From Acholoe squamosa (taxonomy: Eukaryota > Annelida > Polychaeta > Phyllodocida > Polynoidae), in assembly GCA_949317995.1 (NCBI GenBank), contig OX439035.1, positions 78,475,459 through 78,539,458 of the forward strand: a DNA stretch of 64,000 bases, given 5' to 3'. Made by a program: the position numbers and the translations under genes. Under the pieces are notes generated by a model, which had not been told where the DNA came from, searched no databases, and was given only the letters and a program-made list of their open reading frames with translations. This document shows, piece by piece, positions 1 through 14,128 of the stretch (positions are counted from its first letter, which is position 1; each line of letters begins with the position of its first letter).

Positions 1-1442
1 CATAGAGGGTAACCAATTACATCACTGTAAGCACAACAGTTTGGGGATTAATGGGCTATATTTTGCATCAAAAGGAACTAAGATAAGTATTATAGATCAT
101 GTTGGAAAGTCAAAATTTTCTAAATGGCAGTGTGATAAGCAGACCTGAAATTCTTGGATTTTTTACTAAACTCTCCTATACTCTTTAGCTTTGGGCTAAT
201 TTGGGCTAATAGATAATAAATAGCTGATTAAAGTTCCTAAAAGTACACACTTTTGTGGTTATCCCATATAAGTTTAAAAAAGTTACACAAATATTTAGTT
301 TTGATATTTTCGGGTTTAAGTCATAACTCTTCTGAAATATATACAATCTGTCCAGATATTTCATTCTTTCTCCCTCTATGGTAACTGATAATATCTTAAG
401 CTTTCAATAGAGGTCTCAAATGTAAAAATTGACCAAGAATTAACAAAAATATCAGCATTTTATATTTCAAGGTTTTATAGAAATTACAGTCTGCGCACAC
501 CAATACCCTTTGAGAACTGATAAGATATCAAATCAGTGACTGGATCTAGAGTAAAATGACCCACAAATTCTGATTCCTTGGTTATTTTTACCCTTGGTAC
601 ATGAAAATAGTTAATGTTGACAGTGGAAAAGAGCCCTAAAATAGAAAATCATATTGATTGGTTTACTATAGTGACAGATAGGGACTAGCGGGAGTGGGGG
701 CAGGGGTGTTATTCCTACATATACGGCATGTGAATGCAGTGTCCCTCCTGATGTCTCTAGCCTCTAGGATTATGAACACTTACAGTCATACCCCCTTCTC
801 TTTTGTTTACAATTCATGAGTAGGCCTAGGCCCACGAACGTTGAGTAACTACCTAAATCATTGAGCGATAATGTGTGATTTGCTTTGTCACACACGAGAC
901 AGTGCAGATGTGGAGGACAATTCCTTGCCAAATAAAAAGCAGATATACTCACCCCTGCTCCAATCGAACTCATTTTTAGTTATGCAGTTATTTGACAGCT
1001 GGTTTACAAGGGAAAATCTTTTACGGTCAATTTTGTTAGCAATATTTGATAAGAAGTCAACTTCGATGTTTGCCGGCTTCGCTGGAAATAACCCAACCTC
1101 GGGTACCAGCGGCCTTGAACTGGTGCCACAGACTGCTCTGATAGGCCCGAAATGAAAATTGGAAAATCGAGGGCACGGGCACCTGTCTACGAGACTCGTG
1201 GTGACGTCTGGTGAGGAAGAAAGAAAATAAAGTTGCCGGCTTCCGGTCTGTCCCACCAGCGGGGTTTTTGTGCAACAGAAATGTCATTTTAACGTAAATA
1301 CGATAAAGTACAGCCCAAACTTCCCAAGACTACAAGGCCGGAGTGACCTCTCATATACATCTACTAGTCTGTATAAACTAACTTTGATTTGCATCCCGCA
1401 TGACTGCTCTGTAGGGGTAAACCTTGGTGGCAATTTGGTACT
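1..1442. other. upstream flank and probable promoter/5' UTR of INTS7
   Basis: No coding exon is recognisable here. The last 400 bases before the INTS7 ATG are richer in CpG than the AT-rich DNA further up, and they contain a CRE-like TGACGTCT at 1202-1209. These are weak hints of a promoter and 5' UTR. Several short open frames overlap on both strands without protein-like content. Confidence 0.4.
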
Positions 1443-4400
1443 ATGTCTGCGGCGAGGATGGCACTGTTTGGAGAGGGGAGTGGACAAAACGATCAGGATA
1501 AAGATGCCAATGCTCAGCTTGTTGAGTTAGATAATGGTAAGTCTTGACAACATGAGTACATGTCGTTAATTATTAGATGGGTGAGGATGTAGGCTTAGAT
1601 CTAGACTCAAGTCTCTTTAGACAATTTTTTTCGGGCCCATTTTCTCCATGATTTTCAAAAAACAATTTTGGCTAGAGGTATCATAGGCCCTGAGGCTATC
1701 ATAGGGTAGGCACTTACCTAATTTTTCAAGACTTTATCCCATTAAACTTATCTAATGAGCAATGGATAGATCTTGAGAAAAGAAGTGGATATGCTTTTTA
1801 AATGAAGTCTCTATGTCAATTTAAAGTGGAATTATGACCAGCCAAAGGTACCAAATCAGACCCAGAATTCTGCCATAGTTAAGAGTTTAATTTGGATCCA
1901 ATTTTGTGATCAAGCAAGATGAATCCAAGGTAGACTAGATCACTGAAATGATTATTTTGGGCAATTTTTTTTTTTAGATATACCCCCAGGAATGTAAATA
2001 ATAATGCATTTTATCATAATCAAACATGTAAAAGCAAATTTTTGAGGTCATCTTTTCCCTTGAACTGTGCATCTGACAGAACCACGGCAGAATATCGTCT
2101 TTGACTAAGGATTTTTGAATGATCATAACTTCCATTTAAATTGTCTTAAAAGCTTCATTTAAAAAGCAAAACCACTTATTTTTATCACAGCTATCAATTT
2201 CTCACCATATAAAATGCATACAATAAGGTCTTAATTGAAAAGTAAGTGCCCAACATGGGGGAGGTTGGGACAAGTGTCCAGAAATAATCTCGCCCAAAAA
2301 GTTTGCAGGGTCTGTCAAACATACTGCAGCCCCTTAGAAAAAGGAAAGTTATACATTTTCTAAATAATTTTTAACCATAGAACAGGTGGGAACCATTTAT
2401 TTTTAGGTGCTCAGTGATTCCCTGCATTAAATCTTGTACAAAAAATATTCATTTTGAAGGTCTAGCCAAACTTGTTAAAATGAGCCCTTGTTTGTAAAGA
2501 TCCTCCAGTAAATAGCTTCAGAATAAGCTTTCAAAGAAAGGAGAGTTTAACACTACCCAGTTTCAGCTTTATCACAGTTTCACACCTCTACTGCAGCAGA
2601 CTCACTCAGTGGAGGTATTTCAGTGCCTACATAGGGGCTGTCAAAGCTCACCCATCAGCTAGGTTTCGCTGCAAGCAGACTAAAAGAAGAAATGCAGGAG
2701 TATTTACAGTATGAAATGGAATATACACATGAAGTTGAAGATGGTTTGCATTGAGACAAGCAGAAAGTTTGGTTGGTAGACCAGAATGAGCTGGTCTATT
2801 AGGAATCTGTACAACAGTCATGGATGAAACGATGTGTAAATATTGACGATACGGTACAGCAAAGGATATTATATAGCAGCAAATATGTATAGGAGTGTTA
2901 CATTATTAATAAATCTATATAAAGTGAATGAATGTTATAGCGTGAATGCAAATACAAGTCCAATCAGATTCTTATCTAGATCGACAAAGGGGGTAATTGA
3001 TAATAAACTGGAATATACATTTAGTGAAATACCGGTATTATTAGAGCTCAAGTTCCAAATATTGTAGGCAAATGCAACCTCCCATTGTACTGTAACCAAA
3101 TCAATATCCATTTGATACTAAGAATCCAACCATATACAAAATTTGCCAGTACTTGTCGTAACTAATATGCATTTTCTGAAGGTTATTTTCATTGGTTCTT
3201 TTCACAAGACCTATGTGTGCATATTATGTATAGGACCTATGTCCTAATAAATATATTCACAAATTTATGTTTAAATAATCATAAATCGTAGATATGCATG
3301 CATGGTGCCGACATTTGGTCTGAAAGCCCCTTTCAACTGTTCCTTACACAGTTAAGACGTGTGTATAGGTATCTTTTAACTCTTATTTTTGCATTTCCAG
3401 CTCTGCGTTCATCTCGTGTTGGTGAACAATGTGAGGCAATTGTTCGGTTCCCCCGTTTGTTCGAGAAATACCCCTTTCCCATCCTAATTAACTCAGCGTT
3501 CATTAAACTGGCTGATGTATTCAGGCGTGGGTGAGTTTCCAAGTCAGAGAGCAGCTTGTTTTCTTTTTCATTTTGTATAGACTTTAGTGGTAAGATATGT
3601 AAAATATGTTTTAAGTTGGAAACGCGGAATGGTTACTGGTTCATTTGTTGGTCGTTCACAGAGAGAACACCTTTAAGTGCCAAGGTTTACCTTTACAAGT
3701 ATGGAAGGTATTCATTGGTCGACTCAGAAAGGACGAAGTTGAAACTGTATTATATCTGTCCGATAATTAATCCACATATCTTAATTTGATTTTTTGTGTT
3801 GCAGGACAAATTTCCTCAGATTGTGTGTGCTCAAAGTAACACACCAAAGTGAAAAGCACCTAGACAAAATAATCAACATAGACGAAGTGATTAAACGCAT
3901 CTTCACTGTTATCCATAGTAACGACCCAGTTGCTAGGGCCATCACATTAAGGTGAGTCGCTATGTACCGACGTGGTTACTCGAAGTTCTGTCTCTTGGCT
4001 CCAAATAGATAGAAAAGTAACATGGCTAGCCTAGTCTAAAAGGGTTAAATTAAAGTCCCCGCTACACACACGCAGTGGCTACACAGCTGTAGTTATGTCT
4101 CACCAAAATGAACTGATTATTTATCTTTTTTTTTTCTTTCCACAGAACTATTGGAAGTTTTGCGTGTGTTATAGGTGAGAGGAAGAATGTTCACCACAGC
4201 ATCATCAATGCCCTTGACTCCCATGACTCCATTGAAGTTGAGGCAGCTATATTTGCAGCTGATCGCTTTGCAGACCAGTCAAAGTAATTTGATTTAATTC
4301 AGGCAATTTTCCTTACACTTTATATGTAGTTTCTTTTCGCAGATAGTAGTTCCTTTATTTTGAAAAAAGTTATTGACTGCAGGAGAGTAATTACTTCCCC

Positions 4401-7400
4401 TTTGTTATTAATAAAAGCTGCCACCGAGTATCATTAAATTGCCCATGAAAAAATCCCCATTGTAAGTTCGCCATGTACGCATTGAAGTGCCTATCAAATT
4501 ATCTATCGTTTTTAGATGTGAACAAGAATTGAGAGCAGTTCATCTATCTCCTACTTGACTGATCATAGTAAAATGATATTTCTAAATAAACTATCTTTGC
4601 AGGGTGTTTGCTAACAGTATCTGTAACAAGTTGGCTGATATATTAGAAGGTCTTGCCACGCCGATTGAAATGAAGATGAAACTTATTCCCATTCTGCAGA
4701 ACATGCACCACGATCCAACATCTACCGCCAAGGTTAGAGCAAATAATCTAACGCAATTAGTTTTGATTCTGATTGATTATTCTTTTATTTAAATTCTGTA
4801 GTAGAGTGGACTACAAGCCTGTGTATGATTCCGCTACAGAGTGCATTGGGCACTAGTAAGTTCTGCAGCTATGCGTCACATATAATATAGTAATATGATA
4901 TAATGTAATAATAGTAATAAAGAATAATAATAATGTAGCAAAAAGGGCATGAGACCTAGGCGACTGCATAGATAAGGGGGTTTGAATGCATTAGTTAGGT
5001 GTTCTCTTCAAGTTGTTAGTAAATGATGCTACGTTGCCATAGAACAAACATCTTGTGTTTTGCCAATCAGTAATTTTACTGATGGCATTGATGTTGATTT
5101 TTGCTTGAGACTTTTTACTCCCTGTTGTAGGGGATCCCCTTTGTGGGTGATGGGCTGATGGTATTGCTCTTATTATCAGATGTTACTTGATCAGGACTGA
5201 TGTTATTGTACCAAGAAATGAGAGAAATATTAGAAATAATTAAAGTAATCTAATGAAATTCAAGTATGAGTGATATGATACACGTTGATGTGCTTGGGAA
5301 TCGTTAGCATTTATCATTATTATTTCTCAGGTGCGAAGTCTGTGTATGCAGCTGCTGTCAAGTTACCCCGGCCGGGGCTTCGTATTGGTAACTCTCCACA
5401 TGCTGTCCCAGCTTGCTGCCCGCTCCCTTGTAGACATACCCCAACAAGTAAGAAAAGTGCTGTCAATTTGATATAGTACAGTATGGAATATAGTAAACCA
5501 GTCATTGTAATCGTTCCCTTCAACAGAAATATTGTATACAACGCGCCGCCACAATCAAAATACAGACATTATATTTGAATCGAGAAACACCAAGTTTCCA
5601 TGTTTTCATTTATAAGAACTATACTTTTATGTCATCTCACCCACAAAGTATTTAGTAAATAGAACTCATATCTTATAGATAGAGCTGCTTCTGGACTACA
5701 TCCTCACGGACCCACGCCGAGCTGTGAAGATTGCCGCCTTAAAGGATCTGAAGTTGCTCGCCTCCAAAGGACCTCACCGGTGGACGTCTGAAAACATTGA
5801 GGTACTCAGTTCTGAAGTAATCTACTGTACTTCATTGCCAACATAATTCCATTTGAAAAGATATTCGGCCAGATATTCAAATCACTCATGTTTTGATCAA
5901 GTGGAGTGAAATTATATTCTCATTGATTAAATTGGAATAACATCTTGGGGAGATATATCACCCATAAAACTCGATACATTACCTACTGGACACTTGAAGT
6001 GTAATCTGAACTGGAATATAGGATACCGTTTAAATAAAAGCATGGGTATATGAAACAACCCGGGTTTTTTTTCAGGTGCTTTGTAAGTTTGTCAAGGATA
6101 CACCGTTTGAGGAGTTCACTCTCGGTGGTCTACACGTGCTCTCCACCCTTGCTTCAACCATAGCCATCTCCAGATTCCCCATGCGAGAAGGTACAATTAC
6201 TTGAAATTTAGTTAAATAGAAGTATTCAAAACTAAACAGAAAAAATATCTACCATGCTTTTAAAAATATATGGCAATGATGACGTATAAAGGGGATATTC
6301 AAATTATCATACCACTTTTCGTTTCTTTACAATGAGAGATGTTTATTTCCTTCGGGGGGGGGGAGGTATTTGGTTATAATTGATTTTTAAATCAGTATTG
6401 GTTGAAGTGATATAATCTTGTATTATTATTATAAAATATCCAACTTCAAGTTGTATTCATGATAACTTCTGCATTTCCTTCTAGATTCCCCTTTGATGGA
6501 AATTTGCAGCACCTATTGTTACCACAGTAGTATACAAATAGCAGTCAAGGCTACGGAACTTCTAACGCAACTGGCCATCGCCAAAAATAAAGGTATTTAC
6601 AAATGCTCAGATTGTTAGGAAGTTTAATATCGAAATTTCACCACCCCCACCTCCAATTGCACTTTAAATCTGCTCCATCTATTCTGATCTTTAGAATACA
6701 TGTACTGATATAATCTCCACTGTGTCTTCAAAGTTTAAGACGAACGGTAAAACATTTGTATATGTGCTCACAGATTCATCAGAAGAACACAAGGAACTGA
6801 TTGAGGACGCCGCCATGGCACTAGAAGGATTGCTGGTGGCATCCACAACTGACCCGTCTCAGAAATACATAGGCTCGTTGAAGGTAAGAAGAGTTTGTGT
6901 TAGGTAGACCCCCGTTCATCCCAAATAACACCAATCTGCGTTGAAATCAATCTCCAGCTTCTCATCTGTAAAGAACTAGACCTGCCAACCGGTCCCTAGG
7001 CATATGATGTTAGGGACCGGCTCCTCTCTATTATGAGACCTTTCAGCTACTGGTGCTGCATCCTGCCCATGCACAATTCGGTCTGGGTTAATAAATTTCA
7101 ATTTTTCCTATCTTAAAATAATCGTAGGTTCCACAAACTTTCAGCGAAGCTAAAGGAGGGTTGGATGTATGTATATCTAAATTTTTAGAAGGATTAATTA
7201 GCGCGGCGACTAGTGAGTACTACTCATGAGATGAGTAGACTAGTGTATGGTTCACAGTCGCCACGGTGTAAGGGATAGGGAGGCCTTGCAATCTATTTTT
7301 GTTTGTGGCTCCTCTGCTATGGACTATTCCTGCTCACTATTCTAATGTAATAACAACAGTGTGTGTACTTTACTTATCAGTGAAGGAATTTTCAGAATAT

Positions 7401-10400
7401 ATCTCATACTTTTGATTTTATTCGCAGATAAGACATTTCATCATTTGGAGCCCTATGGCAGATTAGCATTAGAGCATTTTAAGATTCAGAAATGCATCCC
7501 TGTAGCCTTTGTTTTAGAATTGTTCGTTTTGAAACTACTATATATATGTAGTACAGGTTTTATCTCAGTGGGTTATGGTACAATTGGATCATATTTTCTG
7601 TATTTGAACAAAATATTCACTGTCAAAGATCTCTATGGAGAAATCAGTGCTAAAGTGTGTGTTGCCATATGTGCATTTTTGTAAATCAGAGGAGGTTGAA
7701 GTGTAAGGCCACCTTGTGGAACTGCTACATTCTTTTCTGTGTAAAATTTTTAGTTTACATTGAAATAATGCTTTCTCAGAATATGTATCTACTATTGGTG
7801 ATGAAACATTAATTTGATTACTCCTTTCATTATATAAACGATTTTGTGGAACACTGAAAAGATGTATGTACTTACACTGTGCTCCCCCTCTACAGAGAGG
7901 TGGAGTGATCTGGCCGGTTTGCTGACCACTGGCCTGTGACGAGGTACAGACTATTACAAGTGATTGGCAGTTGGGTGTGTGTGTGTGGGGGGGGGGGGGA
8001 GGCAGAGTAGGCTTCTGGCAATCTTAGACAGTGTACACTCATAATGTCACACCTGTTGACTATGGCATTGAACATTGAATAAGACAGGTCCCTGTGGCAG
8101 CTGAGTGAGGTGCATGCAGAATGGACAGTCTACAGACTATTAGTACTTTGCTGCAGTGGGTAGTTCAGGTTGAATTTGTGCTATATACTACCAAAAGCCC
8201 AGATGATAGTATGCCCTATCTGTCTCACCAACTGAAACTAGACACAAGATTACAAGTCGCCGCGCCATGTCTCACAGAACTGTTCTCTACTATTGTATTA
8301 AAATCTACAACACTATGGTTTTATTAAGGATTGAATGCATGAGAGGTGCGCAGAAAGTCCTCCTGCAGGGCTGAAACATTTGCTATTATAATATCCCACA
8401 CCGTACAGAGCTCCCTGAGCGGCAGACGGTGTGGAAACCCCCACACTATAAAGAACTGGTGCCTGTCAGATTTAAAATTTGTATCAAATATTCTGTCATT
8501 GTTTCAGTTGGTTTTACAATGGATTGTCCGTCTGTGTGTGTCCCATCCATCAGTGGCAGACCGCTTTATGGACCTGGCCGTCATTGCTGTGACTACTCAT
8601 TCTGGTAGGTGGATATGATATTCATTTCATACCAATTTAAAAAGTTTTGTGGTGTGGTACTTGAACACTTATCTCCTAAGCTGCTTTCTCTGTGATGACA
8701 TAAAATTCACAAATGTCTTAAGTTTTTACCATGCTGGGCTCTGTCTTGCATCATGACATGGCCCAAACCTTCACAACATGTTGACCAACAAGCTGAAAGC
8801 ACCTTCCTGAGTAGGGGCCTTGAGGCTTGACTTGGTCTCTTTTAGTTTGCCGAACCATATTATGAAATGCGCTGTCCACCCAGGCACATGTGCTAGCATT
8901 GTCCACTATACAAACAGTAAACGTGTCTTTTCCCCAGATGAGAGTTCCCTGTTGGTGTGTGAGAGCCTGGCAGCTATTGGTAGTCATAGCAATGAGCTAC
9001 TCCCCAGCCTCACAGACGACCTGCTCACTGCGCTCAACAAGGCGCTCACCTCAACACACAGTCGGGACGGCATGGTTCGAGCACTCTGTACAGTACTGCT
9101 ACAGGCCTCTGTAGGTGAGGCAGTGGGTGAGAATGTGCGAGTGCCCATGTTGCATGCCCTGGAGGCAGTCACTCCGTGGACGGCATACCGAGTGGCTCGC
9201 CAAGCGGCACGTTATGGCCACCATCAAATGGCAGCACAGATATTTGATGGCCTGACCTCCAAGGTGAGTGTTCCATATCTGGTTTGTCAGTAATTCTACC
9301 GTTTTATGTAGGTTTAAAGGAAAGTATTCAGTTACCATTGGCTATCAGTATGACAGAGTTCTAAGAGTTGCTAAATGTTCAAAACACTATACGCTACCCG
9401 CCTGTCAATTAATCCAATGGTTAGAGACCATCTTGGTGCAAAAGAGTATAACACAGTCCCATACTTTCACCAACAGGTATCTACAGAGCATTTCTACTTT
9501 TGGATTGGAGCGTTAAAGTACCTTAGTGTGGCAGAGACCTTCCTACAAAGACTGGTTGATTCCACGTCTTCATATATCTCCAACATATCTGAAGCAGAGA
9601 CGCATTACCACAAAGCAATCTCCTCTCTAAAGGTAGGTTTATATACAAGTTTAAAACCTCTATGATTCAGCTTATACATCACTAGATATGAATTGGTTAT
9701 AGTGTCTTTTACACGACTTTTATTATCTTTTTGAAACTATGTATATGTAAGACAATTCACATTTACCTCTCAGATGTACCTCTCAGATGTATTGCCACTC
9801 ATTGTAAATTCGTCCTTTGGCTTCCTTCAGGCGGCCATGACCCCAGGTTCCCAGCTGACGTTCCAGTGTCAGTACCTGGAGTTACGTACACAGATGCTAC
9901 AGACACATGCACAGACAGTACACATGTGCTGTAGCTTCCAGACCAGTCCACCACCCGCTATTGCGTCTTCACTCGCCATCACCACTGGCAAGGAAATACA
10001 TCGATGTGGCCACATCGTCACTCAGGTACACCGCCAGATGCAGAAATTTCAGTTCAACAAATCAATTTCTGTTCAAAAGATATATGACTTTGAAAGATAC
10101 TTTTGTCTCAAAGTTTTATTGCTCATCTGTATTTCAGTGTAGGATTGTTATACCTTTGCTCCTTTTTCTTGTTTTGTAGATCCAGAAATGCAACCAACAG
10201 TTTGAAACACTTTGTCGAGAGTATGGTGAGCTCTACCAGTCATCATTTGATGCTGACCCGGGGACGCTGATGAACCTGCAAATGTATCCTTGATCGATTG
10301 TCATCTCAAGAAGACCATGTTACGTCATTATGTTTCCTTTGCATAGCAAATTATTTTGAATAATAAAAAGATATGAAGATCTCATGAATTTTAAGTGCTA

Positions 10401-12868
10401 CTAGCCCGGTATACACAGAGAATTAATCGGGTAATGGGATGGACGGCATAGTTAGTATCCTTGACCAGTATGCAGCCTACAACAGTCCTGTCAGATCATG
10501 ATCCACGTCCTTGAAGCAGTGCTTAAGACTTCAAGGTAAGACACTCTTAATGCCTCAACTTATAAAAACTAATTCAGTGATGATAATAAGTTAGCTTGGG
10601 TTTATAAATATAACCTACCGTAATCTCCCGCATATAAGGCGCAGCCCACGTATAAGGCACACCTAGAGTTTTGGAAAATTCTCAAAAAAATGAAAAATTC
10701 ATAACTTTGGTTCTACTGAATGAATTTTCAAAATTCAAAGACCTATGTGTAACTTGGGCCCCATGGACCCCCTGGGCTCCCATATATCCTATTATGGCGA
10801 AGGGGGCATGTAACATATCAAAAGAAAGGTTTTGGAGTCCCCTTTGTGGATGCAATGAGAACTAACAAGAAATGCGGTTGTGACCGCTTAAAAAAACGCC
10901 TCCCGTCGTTAATGTCGGTATACCAGTGTTTGATGACATGTCTCATAAAAGCAGACATAAAGAAGATTTCACAATTATCAATTTCTCTATTCAGTAATTT
11001 TGTATTGTGAGACCTCATCACATGGGGAAATGTGGCGTGGGAGGTGCTAAAAAACCCTGTATAAGACGCGCCTTATACACGGGGGATTACGGTACTGGTC
11101 TATTCACAGGCCATGCCTATCCTCTAAAGCTATAAGAGTGTATTGTGCAAATGTATATTGTATTATTCAATGAGTAATATTCTCCCATGTATTTACAGTA
11201 CGGCAGACTCATCCTTATCACCACCACTGTCAGGGTCACTTGTAGAACACCAGCCATGGCTGTCTGCCGCTCAGCAAGTGTCGCGCAAGTTACACGAGAC
11301 TCTGACTGTGAGTCCACCTGATCCCAGTATGGGTGCTGTCAGGCCACCCTCTGCAGAAGTAGGTGTAACTCTATATGTGTATTGTGGAAGACGTCCAACT
11401 TCTTTTTCACATAGTAAAAATGATAAGTTCATATGCAATAAAGTCATGTGTTAGCCCCGGGAGTTAGCACAAAGCAGAGACTCTGCCAAGGGGGATATAA
11501 CATGCCTTTTTTTTAGTGGATTGGTCATAGTATACGTAGAAAAAGACAGTAATCTTTCACCAGTATTTATTTAACTTATCCTCTCCTGCCGCTAAAGTTA
11601 ATGAAACTACATTTAGTTCAATTTCATGTTCTCATTGTTTCAGTTAATGGAGTGTATCCAGGCAGCATCTGTGTCGTTGATGTCAGTCCCTCTGTGCCTA
11701 CCGCGCTACTTCTTCCAGAACTTACAGGCCACCTCCATTAAGGTGAATCACTCACTCAGTTTGCTCCATCTCAATTAGAAACCCTATCTTGGACATAACA
11801 GTTTTACCCAATACCGTAGTATCTCGCTAAACTGCCCAAGGTGCGGCTTATAACATTTCCTTTAACCCATATAGCACCTTTATGTGAGATGCGTCTTTTA
11901 TGCGAGGTACTGGAGTAAGTTGAAATCTTCTGTTCCACAAAACCAATCTATTTTTACTTGTTTCCAATAAAAACATTGTTTTCTTCAAAATTGAAATATA
12001 TGCTACATTCTGTGTGTATATACATGTACAAGAATTGTCTGTGAGTGTTCACACTTTTTATCTGCAGATCACTGATTTTATCTGTCCTCTTTGCTTCCCT
12101 AGTTGGCCATCTCGCCCCAGCCGCGTATGAATGAGCCCATCTTGGTGCACTATGACTCACATCTTACAATCAAAGTGGAGGGGGTCATTCAGCATGGAAC
12201 ACAGCCAGGACTCTTCAGAAAGGTGGTTGGTGTAGCACTCAGCCTCTCCTCCGCTCAACAGAGCAGGGCCAAGATGATAGCAGAGGTCAAGGTAAGAAAC
12301 TGCTGAAGATGCATACTTTGATACTCTATCTCCTCTAGAAATACCACACTGTTGCCTAAGAAGTTTAGGGATTGTGTTTTCCCACTATATCTATGTATTT
12401 ATGGGGTACACGTTGAAGTGCACATCGCTGGAGCATTCTTCCCAAGAGCTGAACTCGAACAGCGTTAAACAATGATAACAAGTCCAAAAACTTCTAAGTA
12501 TTCTTGCTCGCTTCCAGGTATTCTTGCTTGCTCCCTATTCCCCAAAATACAAGCTTCACGATAAAAAGTTACATATATTGATGTTACAGGTGAAGGAGAA
12601 TCCCACAAACAGTATGCGGCAGGTGGCTGAGCCCCACAATGACTATTTTAGTGCTCAATTCCTGCTCGCCTTCCCCATAGCCGGTATACACACAGTAGCC
12701 ATTGAGGCCGCTGTCGAGGATGAGAATGGAGTTGAGTGGAAGACTGGTCCTACAGCAGGTCTAACGGTTAAATCATACGATGAGGCTGTACAACGACAAC
12801 AGCAACATCAATATGCTGCACAGCGACAGCAACAACGAGCGGCAATGTCTACCGCCAGTGCCTTCTAA
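1443..12868 (+). CDS. INTS7: Integrator complex subunit 7, 20 coding exons
   Basis: INTS7 is a helical-repeat scaffold subunit of the nuclear Integrator complex, which cleaves snRNA and paused mRNA transcripts. Coding exons: 1443-1536, 3401-3530, 3805-3951, 4146-4283, 4603-4732, 5331-5447, 5679-5801, 6076-6190, 6485-6592, 6774-6883, 8508-8604, 8938-9263, 9477-9632, 9831-10025, 10180-10283, 10476-10535, 11199-11358, 11644-11742, 12103-12291 and 12590-12868. All introns are GT-AG. Phases match throughout and give 2877 nt, that is 958 residues, against about 962 in human. Recalled human matches include GEQCEAIVRFPRLFEKYPF in exon 2, SNDPVARAITLR in exon 3, TSPPPAIA in exon 14, VEGVIQHGTQPGLFRK in exon 19 and EPHNDYFSAQFLL in exon 20. 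The C-terminus is glutamine-rich, as in vertebrates. The start is the first ATG of exon 1 (MSAARMALFG), ahead of the conserved DANAQLVELD. Intron 16 carries a complete MITE. Confidence 0.96.
6974..7386. repeat. two dispersed repeats in INTS7 intron 10
   Basis: Bases 6974-7075 have an inverted relative at 49394-49480; the shared part includes the palindromic pair CCGGTCCCTA/TAGGGACCGG. Bases 7192-7386 recur in inverted orientation at 34096-34295. Both are therefore mobile or dispersed repeats, not gene parts. Superfamily unknown. Confidence 0.6.
8325..8445 (-). repeat. dispersed repeat with hairpin CCACACCGT
   Basis: This segment in INTS7 intron 10 matches 48915-49030 in inverted orientation; the hairpin alone recurs near 38530-38575. 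The hairpin pairs CCACACCGT with ACGGTGTGG around CTGCCGCTC and GAGCTCTGT. It looks like a small non-autonomous element. Confidence 0.55.
10616..11094. mobile_element. MITE of the CGTATAAGGCGC family (long form) in INTS7 intron 16
   Basis: The ends are TA-CCGTAATCTCCCGC and GGGGGATTACGG-TA, forming terminal inverted repeats with a TA at each border, as for a TA-targeting DNA transposon. Internal sequence next to the left end is shared with the copy at 13252-13547. No transposase frame is present. Confidence 0.75.
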
Positions 12869-13019
12869 TCTATATTGTTAATGACCTGTTAGATTCTGTT
12901 GTTTTTTTTTTGTAGGAGAAGAAGAATTTTTTTATTACTTTATCTTTTGCACTATGTGTTCAAAAATCCTTCATTTGCAGATTATGTGACCATGTGTACA
13001 TACGCAGCGATCTTGTATT

Positions 13020-13150
13020 TAAAGCATTAAAAATGGCCATTTTACCTTTAAAAAAAGAAACAACTTAAGATACTAGAGCAATAGTGCTTTGATATGAGAT
13101 ATACATGAACTAAGTACTGTGACCTTCCATGTTAACATTGCAGTAATAAA
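13020..13150 (+). terminator. probable INTS7 polyadenylation signals
   Basis: ATTAAA at 13026-13031 and AATAAA at 13145-13150 lie about 160 and 280 bases after the INTS7 stop. Either could define the transcript end; which is used cannot be read from the sequence. Confidence 0.45.
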
Positions 13151-13251
13151 TATGATTTTGTACAGTAACACACTTATTCCTCACTGGACGAGACCTCATA
13201 AAGCATTTGCGTTCAACGAATGCCCCTCCCCTAAGGCTTTGAGTACTGTAG

Positions 13252-13547
13252 TACCGTAATCTCCCGCGTATAAGGCGCAGCCCGCGTATAAGGTGCACCT
13301 AGAGTTTTGGAAAATTCTCAAAAAAATGAAAAATTCATAACTTTGGTTCTACTTAATGAATTTTCAAAATTCAAAAACCTATGGGTAGCTTGGGTCACCT
13401 TGGGCCCTCCTGGGCCCCATTTTGTCCTATTTTGACCAAGGGGGCATGTAATATATCAAAAGAAAGGTCTTGGTGTCCCCCTTGTGGATCCAATGAGAAC
13501 TAAAACCCCCCGTATAAGACGCGCCTTATACGCGGGAGATTACGGTA
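13252..13547. mobile_element. MITE, CGTATAAGGCGC family, subtype 1
   Basis: A 296-bp element runs from TACCGTAATCTCCCGC to GCGGGAGATTACGGTA, with near-perfect inverted ends. Its interior after the left end matches the element at 10616. It has no coding capacity. Confidence 0.8.
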
Positions 13548-13559
13548 CTGTTCTCTACA

Positions 13560-13805
13560 TACCGTAATCTCCCGCGTATAAGGCGCGCCTTATACGCCAA
13601 ACAAAATGCTGCTGAGTCTTATATGTGGAAGGGACATTGCCTTGAGTTTGGGGTGCGCCTTATAGGGGGGTATTTTTACTATAGAACAGTACTAAATTAG
13701 CAAAAATCTGCCCTTAGAGGTGCGCCTTATACGTGGACTTGCATTCTCTGAGTTGTGGGTGCGCCTTATACGCGAGCTGCGCCTTATACGCGGGAGATTA
13801 CGGTA
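13560..13805. mobile_element. MITE, CGTATAAGGCGC family, subtype 2
   Basis: A 246-bp element starts 12 bases after the previous MITE. It has the same terminal inverted repeats but a different interior, with repeated GTGCGCCTTATA motifs, which recurs inverted at 35363-35596 and truncated at 61261-61411. Confidence 0.8.
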
Positions 13806-13953
13806 TATGAATTAGTCTATAAGGCGCACCATGACGTTGGGCTGATCCTGTGAGGTGAAATCAGCCGTGATTCCACGTATAGCCCGTATTACTACAGTAA
13901 TATAGAGCTACTGATACTCATGAGAAAACAATTTCAAAATTACATGTCACAAA

Positions 13954-14128
13954 ATATTTATTGTTCAGAGTAGGGGATAGCAAAATCGGTCATCTAAAAC
14001 AGCTATTAGGTATCATTCATTATCAGGGATATGGATTTCCAACAATCTATTCATGAGGTCTCCCAAAGGGTCACCATAAGGATAGAGGTTCTGCCTGGAC
14101 TTCTTGATTGCTATGGTCCATTTCAATC
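13954..14128 (-). CDS. terminal exon of an unidentified minus-strand gene
   Basis: Reading the minus strand, an acceptor (AATTCTTCAG, with AG at 14130-14129) is followed by an open frame from 14128 to a TGA at 14015-14013. It encodes 37 residues ending LLEIHIPDNE; the core is LKWTIAIKKSRQNLYPYG. An AATAAA lies about 55 bases past the stop (near 13955-13960). Acceptor, protein-like frame, stop and poly(A) signal together suggest a real last coding exon that begins two bases into a codon. I do not recognise the protein and found no upstream exon. The phase does not fit the neighbouring selenoprotein W exons, which are all phase 0, so it is probably a different gene convergent with INTS7. A chance frame remains possible. 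Confidence 0.4.
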
